Program-made: the position numbers and the translations under genes | Part shown: positions 18,501 to 25,693 of the stretch, in pieces | How positions within the stretch are numbered: the stretch's first letter is position 1 | Layout: each line of letters begins with the position of its first letter | NCBI GenBank assembly: GCA_002454425.1 | Contig: DKIV01000007.1 | Span: 129,758 to 177,062, forward strand | DNA: 47,305 nt | Reading direction: 5' to 3' | Origin: Sphingobacteriaceae bacterium UBA6709 | Lineage (GTDB): Bacteria; Bacteroidota; Bacteroidia; Sphingobacteriales; Sphingobacteriaceae | Notes under the pieces: generated by a model | What the model was told of the DNA's origin: nothing | The model's input: only the letters and a program-made list of their open reading frames with translations | The model's database searches: none

Positions 18501-18768
18501 TATAGGACTTGCTTATAATAGCAATTCCCGCATACGCTGGACGCTTCCAGATGATGCCAATCAAAATGTAGACAACTCTCTTACAGATGGCAGGACGTCT
18601 ACCAATGGGACGAACATCATTGACCGGGCTCCATCAATGAGTGTTGGAGCTTCGCTTCGGGTAAATATGTTCGGATATTTTGTTCTTGAACCATATTTTG
18701 CAATACCGTTTTCAAGACAAGACAATAAAAAAGGAGTATTCGGTCTGACCTTTGCTCCGGGGTGGTAA
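15571..18768 (+). CDS. Secreted metalloprotease-like / TolB-like propeller / outer-membrane barrel protein
   Basis: A 1065-residue modular protein. A signal peptide ends near residue 34 (TTQA|QYFG). Residues about 45-280 are a gluzincin-type peptidase domain: H148-E-L-V-H152, with E179 in MVEGMAEYL as likely third zinc ligand. Residues about 300-600 carry PD40/TolB-type repeats (ISPDGKYVAF, WSPDSKKFAF, WSPDGEQIAL, FSPDGKSIVF). Residues about 640-1065 look like an outer-membrane beta barrel of the surface-antigen type and end in tryptophan, as barrel proteins often do. I place the start at ATG 15571; the upstream in-frame extension runs into the terminator. Substrate unknown. Confidence 0.8.
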   Translation: MGYVDYFIRKKKTLRLSLIMLLLAMAASINTTQAQYFGQNKVMYKNLKFKVHSSPHFEMYSYFKNDSMVQKFLKESELWYDLHQQVFRDTFAKKNPLIIYNNHSDFQQTTVLPGEIGVGTGGVTEGMKNRVLMPVMQLNQQTRHVLGHELVHAFQYHSLFTGDSTSIENIGNLPLWMVEGMAEYLSIGKVDAFTAMWMRDAYLNKDIPSLKDLTESNKYFPYRYGEAFWSYIGSTYGDTVIVPFFRATAKFGYQNAIKRTFGYDERTLSNLWKTSIENTYRPFLKDTAQIPIGKRLIDNRNGGDMNVAPAISPDGKYVAFLSEKDLFSIDLFLADALTGKIIRKLTSRATNTHVDEFAYIESAGAWSPDSKKFAFTIYSQGRNKLMIVDIASGRVLSTESLGEVQEFSNLAWSPDGEQIALTGLKDGYSDIYLYNVNSKQVTQLINDRYSDYQPHFSPDGKSIVFTTDRTTLDQADGVDITYGLAVIDIASRQITDIPVFRGANNMNPQFSASGKEVYFLSNRDGFRNLYRYTLSNGYTEQLTDYFTGISGITEYSPALSVSRNDDILYSYYRRQKYTIYNAKAADFKAVAANPRDVDLTAGTLPPVRQVGVDLINANLNNFERFEKIDNQQIRPTKYRPQFQLDYLASSGVGASVGRFGTGLNSGIQGRFSDILGRNQIIATASINGEIQDFGAQVAYVNQQGRINYGASVSHIPYISGMYVQDFKKDANVEDMSDGTYNGIYTEGTDIIRTFEDQVQIFAAYPFSRIYRFELGTGISSYSYRVDRWANYSYGRVNDMGQLESLSYPYDSDRRKLSKDEATARYGTKSFTVYQLNAAFVGDNSFFGLTAPLQGFRYRLGIETYMGNYNFQAVTVDIRKYVRTKPLTFAARLYSYSRIGKDQQFLYPLFVGYPYLIRGYEAGSFYRSNNNASSYIDQLTGSKIAVGNFELRLPFTGPRKLAAFESKFLLSDLNLFFDIGLAYNSNSRIRWTLPDDANQNVDNSLTDGRTSTNGTNIIDRAPSMSVGASLRVNMFGYFVLEPYFAIPFSRQDNKKGVFGLTFAPGW

Positions 18769-18776
18769 AATCAATT

Positions 18777-18816
18777 TAATATAAAGGAAGCGGTTCAGGC
18801 CGCTTTCTTTATATTA
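18777..18816. terminator. Bidirectional terminator overlapping the GIY-YIG gene end
   Basis: TAATATAAAGGAAGCGG (18777-18793) pairs with CCGCTTTCTTTATATTA (18800-18816), 17 bp with one G-U. On the minus strand the right arm encodes the last residues of the GIY-YIG protein, and its stop codon sits in the loop. Confidence 0.85.
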
Positions 18817-19139
18817 AGCGGAAAATTTATCCCTTCATTTAACAGCATACGCTCGTAATCAAGAGCAATGCCTAAATCCAGCCAGTCGGCATTTACATCA
18901 CGGATCAAGCGCTCCTTTTGAGCTCTTGTAAAATGATTTAACATCTGGAATCTTTCCATTGCTGCTGATTCACTCTGAAGTTCCTCGAAATACACCAGGC
19001 GGCTACCGTGATCAGAACCTGACCAGTTTAACTCTGGCATCTGTCTGTAGAATTCTATGGTTTTTAGCAAATCAGCACTCCTACCAACATTTAACACCTG
19101 TCTGTTCCTGTCAGTAATGATATAAACGAACCTTTTCAT
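18795..19139 (-). CDS. GIY-YIG family protein
   Basis: A 114-residue protein starting MKRFVYIITD. The YIIT...VLNVGRS pattern matches the two strands of the GIY-YIG nuclease fold, and a glutamate in the downstream helix (SAAMERF) is in the metal-ligand position. The usual catalytic arginine after the second strand appears to be replaced (DLLKTIEFYRQ), so nuclease activity is uncertain. I use the ATG at 19139; the longer frame would run back through the intergenic region into the divergent regulator gene. It is divergent from an S24 repressor, with 85 bases between starts. Confidence 0.75.
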   Translation of the reverse strand: MKRFVYIITDRNRQVLNVGRSADLLKTIEFYRQMPELNWSGSDHGSRLVYFEELQSESAAMERFQMLNHFTRAQKERLIRDVNADWLDLGIALDYERMLLNEGINFPLNIKKAA

Positions 19140-19166
19140 AATTAATTCCTGATTATTAAATAATGT

Positions 19167-19206
19167 TACTAACTTTATTGGCATAAATATACTAACAATT
19201 TTAGTA
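19167..19206. promoter_or_regulatory. Repeated TACTAAC boxes, candidate operator
   Basis: TACTAAC occurs at 19167-19173 and again at 19190-19196, 23 bases apart. The second copy forms the inverted repeat TACTAA-CAATT-TTAGTA (19190-19206). The boxes sit between the divergent GIY-YIG and S24 repressor genes, where an autoregulated repressor would bind. Binding by that repressor is inference. Confidence 0.5.
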
Positions 19207-19210
19207 ATTG

Positions 19211-19240
19211 CAAATTTATTTAACATGAGAAATATTTCAA
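19211..19240 (-). promoter_or_regulatory. Promoter of the GIY-YIG gene
   Basis: On the minus strand TTG, 19 bases, TAAATTTG: a full -33/-7 match. It overlaps the start codon of the divergent repressor gene, and transcription would start at about 19204, inside the TACTAAC repeat region. Confidence 0.6.
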
Positions 19241-19998
19241 GCAATCTGAGATATCTAAGAAAAAGCAAAGGACTCACCCAACAGCAATTTGCTGATATAA
19301 TGGAAATTAAAAGATCTCTGGTAGGTGCCTACGAGGAGGATCGTGCTGAGCCAAAATATGATTTACTAAAAAAAATAGCAGAATACTATAACCTTAGCAT
19401 TGATAATCTTGTCAACGAACAGATAAATGAAAAATGGAAACCGACATCAAAAGGTGCCTCTTCCAATCTAAGGGTGCTAAGCGTAACGGTAGACTCGGAG
19501 GATCGTGAAAACATTGAGCTTGTCCCTGTCAAGGCGAGTGCAGGTTATTTGAATGGCTATGCTGATCCTGAGTATATCAGCGAACTGCCGAAGTTTCAAT
19601 TACCATTTCTGAAGCAAGGTTCTTACCGCGCATTTGAAATAAAAGGCGATTCCATGCTCCCCCTTCCTTCCGGAACGATGATCATTGGAGAATACGTGGA
19701 AGATTGGAGTGATGTAAAGCAGGGAGAAACCTACGTATTTATAACACGCTCTGAAGGAGTAGTCTATAAGCGCGCAGGAGCGAAACAGAAAAACAAGGCT
19801 ATCCGACTGATTTCCGATAATGCCAACTATGCTCCCTATACTGTAGAAGTTGAAGACATCATGGAAATATGGAAGTCCAAAGCCTATATTTCTACGGTGT
19901 TCCCCGATCCGGTGCCCGACGCGAGTATGGAGGGCTTGTCCAGTATGCTCGCCCAAATGCAGAAGTCTATCACAGAATTAAAGCAGGGTAAAAATTAA
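19225..19998 (+). CDS. LexA-like transcriptional repressor (XRE HTH plus S24 peptidase)
   Basis: A 257-residue regulator. Residues 5-62 are a Cro/CI-type helix-turn-helix. The C-terminal S24 domain has the catalytic serine S143 in KGDSMLP and lysine K182 in VVYKRA. A scissile-type Ala-Gly pair lies at 106-107. The spacings (37 and 39 residues) are close to those of LexA, so DNA-damage-induced self-cleavage is plausible. A short predicted coiled coil ends the protein. It may repress itself and the divergent GIY-YIG gene. No SOS polymerase genes are adjacent. Confidence 0.85.
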   Translation: MRNISSNLRYLRKSKGLTQQQFADIMEIKRSLVGAYEEDRAEPKYDLLKKIAEYYNLSIDNLVNEQINEKWKPTSKGASSNLRVLSVTVDSEDRENIELVPVKASAGYLNGYADPEYISELPKFQLPFLKQGSYRAFEIKGDSMLPLPSGTMIIGEYVEDWSDVKQGETYVFITRSEGVVYKRAGAKQKNKAIRLISDNANYAPYTVEVEDIMEIWKSKAYISTVFPDPVPDASMEGLSSMLAQMQKSITELKQGKN

Positions 19999-20054
19999 TC
20001 GTCACGGTTAAACCATTCGCCGGGCAAAGTGCTCTAAATTGAAAACTTAAGAAA

Positions 20055-20453
20055 ATGAAGAAAACTCTTTTATTTCTGGCAATCCTGGCAGTGACCAGTT
20101 TCGCTAAAGCACAGCCCCGCATGCAGCGCAATCCTGAAGAGGTAGCGAAAAGACAATCGGAGATGCTTGAAAAACGACTCGGCCTCAGTGCTGATCAAAA
20201 AGCAAAGATCTACGATTTAACACTTTCTCAGGCTAAGAGCCGCGACAGCCTGATGACGGCAGCCCGTAACGGTGGTGGCGACAGAAAAGCAATGATGGAG
20301 AAAATGCGCGCGCAACAAAACGAATCACAAACGAAGATTAAGGCCGTACTTAACGATACGCAGAAAGCAGAGTTTGATAAGTGGCAACAAGAACGTATGG
20401 ATCGCATGCGTCAGGGAATGCGAGAACGCGGTGCTCAAAATAACGAGGGTTAA
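20055..20453 (+). CDS. Spy-like periplasmic protein (LTxxQ-type repeats)
   Basis: A 132-residue secreted protein with a signal peptide ending near residue 19 (FAKA|QPRM). The rest is highly charged and helical, with LGLSADQKAKI and VLNDTQKAEFDKW in the positions of the two LTxxQ motifs of the Spy/CpxP family. Such proteins act as periplasmic chaperones or stress sensors. It follows the S24 regulator by 56 bases and ends in its own terminator, so it may be co-transcribed or separate. Functional assignment is by composition and motif only. Confidence 0.65.
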   Translation: MKKTLLFLAILAVTSFAKAQPRMQRNPEEVAKRQSEMLEKRLGLSADQKAKIYDLTLSQAKSRDSLMTAARNGGGDRKAMMEKMRAQQNESQTKIKAVLNDTQKAEFDKWQQERMDRMRQGMRERGAQNNEG

Positions 20454-20475
20454 AAATATATTCCTCCTAATTCCT

Positions 20476-20513
20476 GGGGTAGCATCTTAATAGAAAGGGT
20501 GCTACCCCTCTTT
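20476..20513 (+). terminator. Terminator after the Spy-like gene
   Basis: GGGGTAGCA (20476-20484) pairs with TGCTACCCC (20500-20508), followed by TCTTTAT. Confidence 0.8.
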
Positions 20514-20561
20514 ATATAAACCCAACGGCAGGTAACGAATGCCTATGTCGGTGTTTAATCC

Positions 20562-20580
20562 GCAGGACGTGCGTCCCTGC
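20562..20580. repeat. GC-rich palindrome, possible dispersed repeat
   Basis: GCAGGACG and CGTCCCTGC face each other around TG with a one-base bulge. It stands alone in a 190-base non-coding stretch (20514-20696), which is otherwise featureless. The GGGACGCAC-type core resembles short interspersed palindromes common in many bacterial genomes. Only one copy is visible in this window. Confidence 0.4.
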
Positions 20581-20696
20581 ATATCTTGGTGATCGTAGTT
20601 ACACATCTCAAAATACCTATTGCCCAGGGTTCACTATCTGTTTTGTCATTAGAATTCAAGTCCTGTAATTTCTGACTTCTAGATTTCTTTTCTTTC

Positions 20697-20704
20697 TATA
20701 TTTG
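20697..20704 (+). promoter_or_regulatory. Candidate -7 element of the aminotransferase gene
   Basis: TATATTTG is an exact TAnnTTTG match ending four bases before the ATG at 20709. The mRNA would be leaderless or nearly so. Confidence 0.6.
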
Positions 20705-20708
20705 TGTT

Positions 20709-21905
20709 ATGAGCATTTTATCCAACCGTATTAACAACTTATCTGAGTCCGCCACTATTAAAATGGCAAAACTTGGCCGAGAACTTGCAGCCCAGGGCGT
20801 AGACGTCATCAGTCTGAGCCTGGGGGAAACAGATTTTTATACTCCCGAATTTGTGAAAGACGCAGCCAAAGAAGCCATTGATAAAAACTTTTCCTACTAC
20901 ACACCCGTTGCCGGTTATGCCGACTTACGTAAGGCAATAGCAGCCAAGCTGAAACGGGAGAACAATTTAGACTATACTTTTGATCAGATAGTTGTTTCAA
21001 CTGGAGCAAAGCAATCACTTGCCAATGCCTTGTTATGCTTACTCAATCCGGGAGATGAAGTGATCATTCCTACACCTTACTGGGTATCATATTCAGAGCT
21101 TGTAAAACTCGCCGAAGGTACATCGGTATTTATCAATACAAGTATTGATACTGACTTCAAAATAACTCCTTCTGAATTAGAGGCGGCCATAACACCGCAG
21201 ACTAAGCTTTTCATGTTCTCCTCACCGAACAATCCTACTGGAACGGTTTATACAAGGGAAGAACTCGCTGCCTTAGTCGCGGTATTTGAAAAGCATCCCA
21301 ACATATATATCGTATCAGATGAAATCTATGAGCACATAAACTTCATCGGTACACATACATCCATCGCGGAATTTGAATCTGTAAAAGATCGCGTTATTGT
21401 TATCAACGGACTATCAAAAGCATATGCCATGACAGGATGGCGACTTGGATTCAGTGCCAGTAGTAAGGAAATTGCTGATGCCTGCGATAAATTACAAAGT
21501 CAGGTAACATCAGCAACCTGCTCAATAACTCAACGTGCAGGTGTGGCAGCCTATTCCGGCGGCCTTGAAACGGTGCAGGAGATGCGCAAAGTATTCGAAA
21601 AAAGACGGGCTTTGGTATACGAGCTGCTTAGTGGCATCGAAGGATTAAAGGTAAACCTGCCTGCTGGAGCTTTCTATTTCTTCCCTGACGTGCATTCATA
21701 TTTTGGTAAGAAAACGCCGTCAGGTGAAATCATTGGCAATGCCGATGATCTTGCATTATATCTATTGCACGAAGGTCATGTGGCAGTAGTTGCGGGAAGT
21801 TCTTTCGGAGATCCTAAATCAATCAGAATCTCCTATGCTACATCAGAGGATAAATTAAGGGAAGCGATAACTCGCTTAAAGAAGGCTTTCGCAGCATTAA
21901 GTTAA
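20709..21905 (+). CDS. Class I aminotransferase, probable aspartate aminotransferase
   Basis: A 398-residue fold-type I PLP enzyme. The PLP lysine is K237 in GLSKAYAMTGWRLGF. Other class-I marks are SSPNNPTGT, SDEIYEHI and the C-terminal SIRISYATSEDKL with the carboxylate-binding arginine. Sequence style and length fit the bacterial I-gamma aspartate aminotransferase group; prephenate aminotransferase or broader specificity cannot be excluded. It is a single gene with a promoter almost touching the start codon and a terminator right after the stop. Confidence 0.88.
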   Translation: MSILSNRINNLSESATIKMAKLGRELAAQGVDVISLSLGETDFYTPEFVKDAAKEAIDKNFSYYTPVAGYADLRKAIAAKLKRENNLDYTFDQIVVSTGAKQSLANALLCLLNPGDEVIIPTPYWVSYSELVKLAEGTSVFINTSIDTDFKITPSELEAAITPQTKLFMFSSPNNPTGTVYTREELAALVAVFEKHPNIYIVSDEIYEHINFIGTHTSIAEFESVKDRVIVINGLSKAYAMTGWRLGFSASSKEIADACDKLQSQVTSATCSITQRAGVAAYSGGLETVQEMRKVFEKRRALVYELLSGIEGLKVNLPAGAFYFFPDVHSYFGKKTPSGEIIGNADDLALYLLHEGHVAVVAGSSFGDPKSIRISYATSEDKLREAITRLKKAFAALS

Positions 21906-21921
21906 TATCAACATTAGGAAG

Positions 21922-21959
21922 CCGATAGAGGCAGTATGTTTATCAACTGCCTCTATCGG
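21922..21959. terminator. Bidirectional terminator between aminotransferase and ABC permease
   Basis: CCGATAGAGGCAGT (21922-21935) and ACTGCCTCTATCGG (21946-21959) form a perfect 14-bp stem with a 10-base loop between converging genes. Confidence 0.85.
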
Positions 21960-21961
21960 TT

Positions 21962-23203
21962 CTATTTACTTCTGATAGCCTCAACAGGATCCAGTCTGGA
22001 GGCTATGAAGGCGGGAATAATTCCGGATATTAAACCAATGGCAGTAGAAAGGATAAACATCAGGATTACCTTGCTTCCATCTACTACAACATCAAAGTCG
22101 AGTAAGCTATGTGCCACGAAGGCCAGAACATAGACAATCCCTAATCCTACAAGTCCTCCCATCAAACATAGCATAACGGCTTCAAAGAGAAACTGAAAGA
22201 GGATAAAGTAGTTCTTTGCGCCTAGTGACTTTTGTATCCCTATGATATTTGTGCGCTCCTTAACCGAGACGAACATAATATTGGCGATACCAAATCCGCC
22301 GACCAGGATGGAGAAGATACCGATAGCTCCACCAGCAATATTTACCACCTTAAACATCGAATCAAGCCCTGCCGTAAGAATGGTAGTTTTATTAAGGGAG
22401 AAATTATCATCCTGGCGAGGGCTTAACCTGCGTATAGAACGCATCAATCCACGTAACTCACTCTCTACTTCCTCTAATGGCGCGCCGGGTTTCCCCTTAG
22501 CCATTATCTCGGGACCATTATCCTGAATATTAACAACATTTTTAAGATAGTTAACAGGCAATATCACGGACGCGTCGGACGAGGAACCTAGCATATCTTC
22601 GCCTTCTTCCTTAAACACCCCTATTACGTTGACTTTACGACCAAGTACAGTTATCTGCTTTCCAACCGCGTCGCCTTGCGGAAAGAGTCCTTCGGCAACC
22701 TTAAAGCCAATAATTCCAACGGGAGCGCCTTTATTAGATTCCGCTTCGGAGAAGTAACGTCCCTCAGCGATCTCGAAGTTCCAGGTTTTATAAAAATCAA
22801 AGGATACACCCGATACGCCAACATTCTCTACCGAATTGCTTTCGTATTTTATAGTTTTCGTTCCCACGCCTACCATCAGCGTAAAGGCATCGATATTGGA
22901 GGCACGTTCCTTAAGTTTATAAAATTCCTTTTCCGACGGATAAGGCCTGTTAACGTATTTCCACCAGGCATATTCCCCTCCAAACTCCCAGGGCCACTTC
23001 TGAATGTAAATCGTATTGCTACCCAACCGGTCAACGCTACTTTGCAACTTCGCTCTAAAGGTATCTACCGCTGAAAATACACCAATAATGGTCATAATAC
23101 CAATGGTAATGCCGATAAGTGAGAGAAAGGTGCGCATCTTATTCTCCCGTAAAGCCGAGGAGGCAAATCTGAAACTCTCTATGGTAAGCCTGATGAATAA
23201 CAT
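21962..23203 (-). CDS. MacB/FtsX-type ABC transporter permease
   Basis: An inner-membrane permease with the MacB architecture: a membrane helix near the N-terminus (FLSLIGITIGIMTIIGVFSAV), a periplasmic MacB-core domain, then three C-terminal helices (about GAIGIFSILVGGFGIANIM, FLFEAVMLCLMGGLVG, VILMFILSTAIGLISGII) and the closing ASRLDPVEAIR. I place the start at ATG 23203 (413 residues), just before LFIRLTIESF; the frame could start earlier at 23230 or 23311. A matching ATPase gene lies 3.5 kb away at 26695. The substrate is unknown. Confidence 0.85.
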   Translation of the reverse strand: MLFIRLTIESFRFASSALRENKMRTFLSLIGITIGIMTIIGVFSAVDTFRAKLQSSVDRLGSNTIYIQKWPWEFGGEYAWWKYVNRPYPSEKEFYKLKERASNIDAFTLMVGVGTKTIKYESNSVENVGVSGVSFDFYKTWNFEIAEGRYFSEAESNKGAPVGIIGFKVAEGLFPQGDAVGKQITVLGRKVNVIGVFKEEGEDMLGSSSDASVILPVNYLKNVVNIQDNGPEIMAKGKPGAPLEEVESELRGLMRSIRRLSPRQDDNFSLNKTTILTAGLDSMFKVVNIAGGAIGIFSILVGGFGIANIMFVSVKERTNIIGIQKSLGAKNYFILFQFLFEAVMLCLMGGLVGLGIVYVLAFVAHSLLDFDVVVDGSKVILMFILSTAIGLISGIIPAFIASRLDPVEAIRSK

Positions 23204-23429
23204 ATTTATTAGATGAAGAAACAAATCCATTGTTACACGCCTGTAAGGAAATACCGCGATAACGAATCCGCTACCAGGTAAGCACTCTCGATGACTCAAA
23301 AACAGACTCAATCTTGAGCAGATAAGGAAAGATAGGAAAAAGAACCATGATCACAATGTCAAACAATTACGCCTGCTCACTGTATTAGAATTAATTTTCG
23401 TTAACTTAGCGCCCTAAATACTAAAAAGC

Positions 23430-24479
23430 ATGAAATTATCCCAGTTCAAATTCAATTTACCAGATTCTTTAATTGCACATAATCCATCAGAACAACGCGA
23501 TGAAGCACGATTAATGGTACTTGACCGGAACACTGGAGCTATAGAACACAAGATATTTAAAGACGTCCTCAACTATTTCGATGAAGGAGACGTAATGATT
23601 CTGAATAATACGAAGGTTTTCCCAGCCCGTATGTACGGAAACAAGGAAAAAACCGGTGCGACCATTGAGGTTTTCCTTCTCCGTGAACTAAACAAGGAAC
23701 TTCGTTTATGGGATGTGCTCGTAGATCCGGCCCGGAAAATCAGGGTAGGAAATAAACTATACTTTGGCGAAGACGATTTGCTCGTTGCCGAAGTTGTTGA
23801 TAATACTACTTCAAGAGGCCGCACTATCCGCTTCTTATTTGATGGTACCGATGAGGAATTCCGTAGAAATATTGAAATTCTTGGAGAAACACCTCTTCCT
23901 AAATATATAAAAAGAAAGGCTACTGAAGACGACAAAGAACGCTATCAGACAATCTTCGCTAAGCATGAGGGTGCTGTAGCCGCCCCCACTGCGGGACTGC
24001 ACTTTAGTCGCGAACTGATGAAGAGATTAGAGCTTAAAGGCGTTGACTTTGCTGAAATTACCCTTCACGTAGGTTTAGGAACCTTCAGAACTGTAGAGGT
24101 TGAAGATCTTACCAAACATAAGATGGATTCAGAGCAGTTTGTAATTGATCAACGCACTGCCGATGTCGTTAACCGTGGTATTGAAAACAAAAAGCGCGTA
24201 TGTGCGGTAGGTACTACTTGTATGCGCGCCGTTGAATCTGCTGTATCGGCATCTAAATCACTAAAGCCGGCAACCGACTGGACTAGTAAATTTATATTCC
24301 CTCCTTACGACTTTAGCATCGCAAATTCTATGATCACTAACTTCCACACTCCAGAGTCAACCTTGTTGATGATGATCTGTGCTTTTGGTGGATATGAAAA
24401 TGTCATGAACGCTTACGAAATAGCCGTTAAAGAAAAATATCGTTTCTATAGCTATGGCGACGCCATGCTTATCATCTAG
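23430..24479 (+). CDS. queA: tRNA ribosyltransferase-isomerase QueA
   Basis: Transfers and isomerises the ribosyl part of SAM onto preQ1 in tRNA, giving epoxyqueuosine. The 349-residue protein has family marks LNNTKVFPARMYG, GETPLPKYIKR, AAPTAGLHFS and HVGLGTFRTV. Its product is the substrate of QueG, encoded at 7989. IspD starts two bases after its stop, so the two are co-transcribed. A near-consensus -7 box (TAACTTAG, 23402-23409) lies 20 bases before the ATG. Tgt is not in the window. Confidence 0.95.
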   Translation: MKLSQFKFNLPDSLIAHNPSEQRDEARLMVLDRNTGAIEHKIFKDVLNYFDEGDVMILNNTKVFPARMYGNKEKTGATIEVFLLRELNKELRLWDVLVDPARKIRVGNKLYFGEDDLLVAEVVDNTTSRGRTIRFLFDGTDEEFRRNIEILGETPLPKYIKRKATEDDKERYQTIFAKHEGAVAAPTAGLHFSRELMKRLELKGVDFAEITLHVGLGTFRTVEVEDLTKHKMDSEQFVIDQRTADVVNRGIENKKRVCAVGTTCMRAVESAVSASKSLKPATDWTSKFIFPPYDFSIANSMITNFHTPESTLLMMICAFGGYENVMNAYEIAVKEKYRFYSYGDAMLII

Positions 24480-24481
24480 AA

Positions 24482-25159
24482 ATGAATTATTACGCCATAA
24501 TTGTCGCGGGCGGCACAGGAAGAAGGATGAATACGGCCTTGCCGAAGCAGTTCATCCCTCTTCTTGACAAGCCCGTGCTTATGCATACTATTGAATCTTT
24601 CAGTCGCTCGTCCTTCAATCCTAAAATTCTTTTAATGCTCCATCCCGATTATGTGGATTATTGGACGGAATTGTGCGAGGAATATCGGTTCAAGATACCT
24701 CATCAGATTCTCAGTGGCGGAGCGGAGCGGTTTAACTCCGTAAAAAACGCGTTAGCAGAAACCTCCGATAACGCAGTTATAGCAGTCCACGATGCCGTTC
24801 GGCCCTTAGTGAGCACAGAACTTATCAACCGTATATTCAGCGAAACTCAGTATCATCAGGCAGTCATTCCTGCTGTTGAAAGTCGTGACTCCATTCGCCT
24901 TCGGGAAGCAGGGAGCACAAGGGTTATTCCTCGTGCTAACATTCTGCTGGTTCAAACACCTCAAGCCTTTAATGGCGCGCTCCTGAAGCAAGCTTATGAA
25001 CAACCATATGATAGTGTCTTCACTGACGACGCGTCTGTCGTAGAAGCATTAGGGCAACATGTTCATGTAATTGACGGAGAAAGCAGCAACATCAAGATCA
25101 CCTATAATGAAGACCTTGAAATAGCGGCTTTGCTACTCAAACGTAGAACTGAAAGATAG
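24482..25159 (+). CDS. ispD: 2-C-methyl-D-erythritol 4-phosphate cytidylyltransferase IspD
   Basis: Makes CDP-methylerythritol from MEP and CTP in the non-mevalonate isoprenoid pathway. The 225-residue length is typical. Visible motifs are the nucleotide-binding VAGGTGRRM (residues 8-16), LPKQF, SGGAERFNSVKNAL, AVHDAVRPLV and the C-terminal TDDASVVEALG with DGESSNIKIT. It follows queA by two bases. Isoprenoids supply the menaquinone side chain, but the link with queA is probably only operon history. Confidence 0.95.
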   Translation: MNYYAIIVAGGTGRRMNTALPKQFIPLLDKPVLMHTIESFSRSSFNPKILLMLHPDYVDYWTELCEEYRFKIPHQILSGGAERFNSVKNALAETSDNAVIAVHDAVRPLVSTELINRIFSETQYHQAVIPAVESRDSIRLREAGSTRVIPRANILLVQTPQAFNGALLKQAYEQPYDSVFTDDASVVEALGQHVHVIDGESSNIKITYNEDLEIAALLLKRRTER

Positions 25160-25260
25160 AAATACCCAAGTACGTTAATATATCACCACCGATCCCTGTC
25201 AGCATTTCAATCTGACAATACCCGCTGCTATGTGCGATCAGATAGGCTCGAAAAATTAAG

Positions 25261-25296
25261 ACAAAAAAAAACAGGGAATTTTAACAAATTCCCTGT
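25261..25296 (-). terminator. Terminator of the small membrane protein gene
   Basis: ACAGGGAATTT (25271-25281) and AAATTCCCTGT (25286-25296) form a perfect 11-bp stem with a TAAC loop. On the minus strand a run of nine T follows directly. Confidence 0.9.
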
Positions 25297-25322
25297 CACT
25301 TAATATTTGAGCCTGCGAATAG

Positions 25323-25475
25323 CTATGCTGCTCCTCTTATGACACGTAGAAGGATCGCAATAATTGCGATAACCAACAATACGTGAATAATACCACCAGA
25401 GGCATATCCTCCGAAAAAGCTGATCGCCCATATTATAACCAATATTACAGCGATTAAATACAATAAATTTCCCAT
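25323..25475 (-). CDS. Lmo0937-family small membrane protein, 50 residues
   Basis: Starts MGNLLYLIAVILVIIWAI and ends LLVIAIIAILLRVIRGAA, with a glycine-rich turn (FFGGYASGG) between two hydrophobic helices. This matches the Lmo0937 family of tiny two-helix membrane proteins, often stress-induced but of unknown function. It has its own strong terminator. The gene is too short for many gene finders, but the frame is complete and well matched to the family. Confidence 0.85.
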   Translation of the reverse strand: MGNLLYLIAVILVIIWAISFFGGYASGGIIHVLLVIAIIAILLRVIRGAA

Positions 25476-25666
25476 AGTGTTATGTTTTTCGTTCGATGTA
25501 TTAGTATAATGTTATAATTGGCAAAAAAGTTTGCTCGTTTTAAATAAAATCGCTATAAAAGTACATCTCGCGAGGCACGAGGGAGTATGTGTCGCAGCTA
25601 TCTTATTGACATCTAAAAAATTAGCAACTAGGCGGTGGTATGCAATAAAAAAAGAGACTTCAAAAA

Positions 25667-25693
25667 AAAAGCCCTGTCAAGGGACGGGCTTTT
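25667..25693 (-). terminator. Terminator of the DUF2795 gene
   Basis: AAAAGCCC and GGGCTTTT flank an inner GTC-AAGG-GAC stem (one bulged base). On the minus strand a T run follows. The hairpin touches the stop codon of the DUF2795 gene. Confidence 0.85.

Noticed and set aside
23204..23311. Longer N-terminus of the ABC permease
   Set aside because: The extra residues are not hydrophobic in a useful way and family members begin close to LFIRLTIESF, so the ATG at 23203 is preferred.
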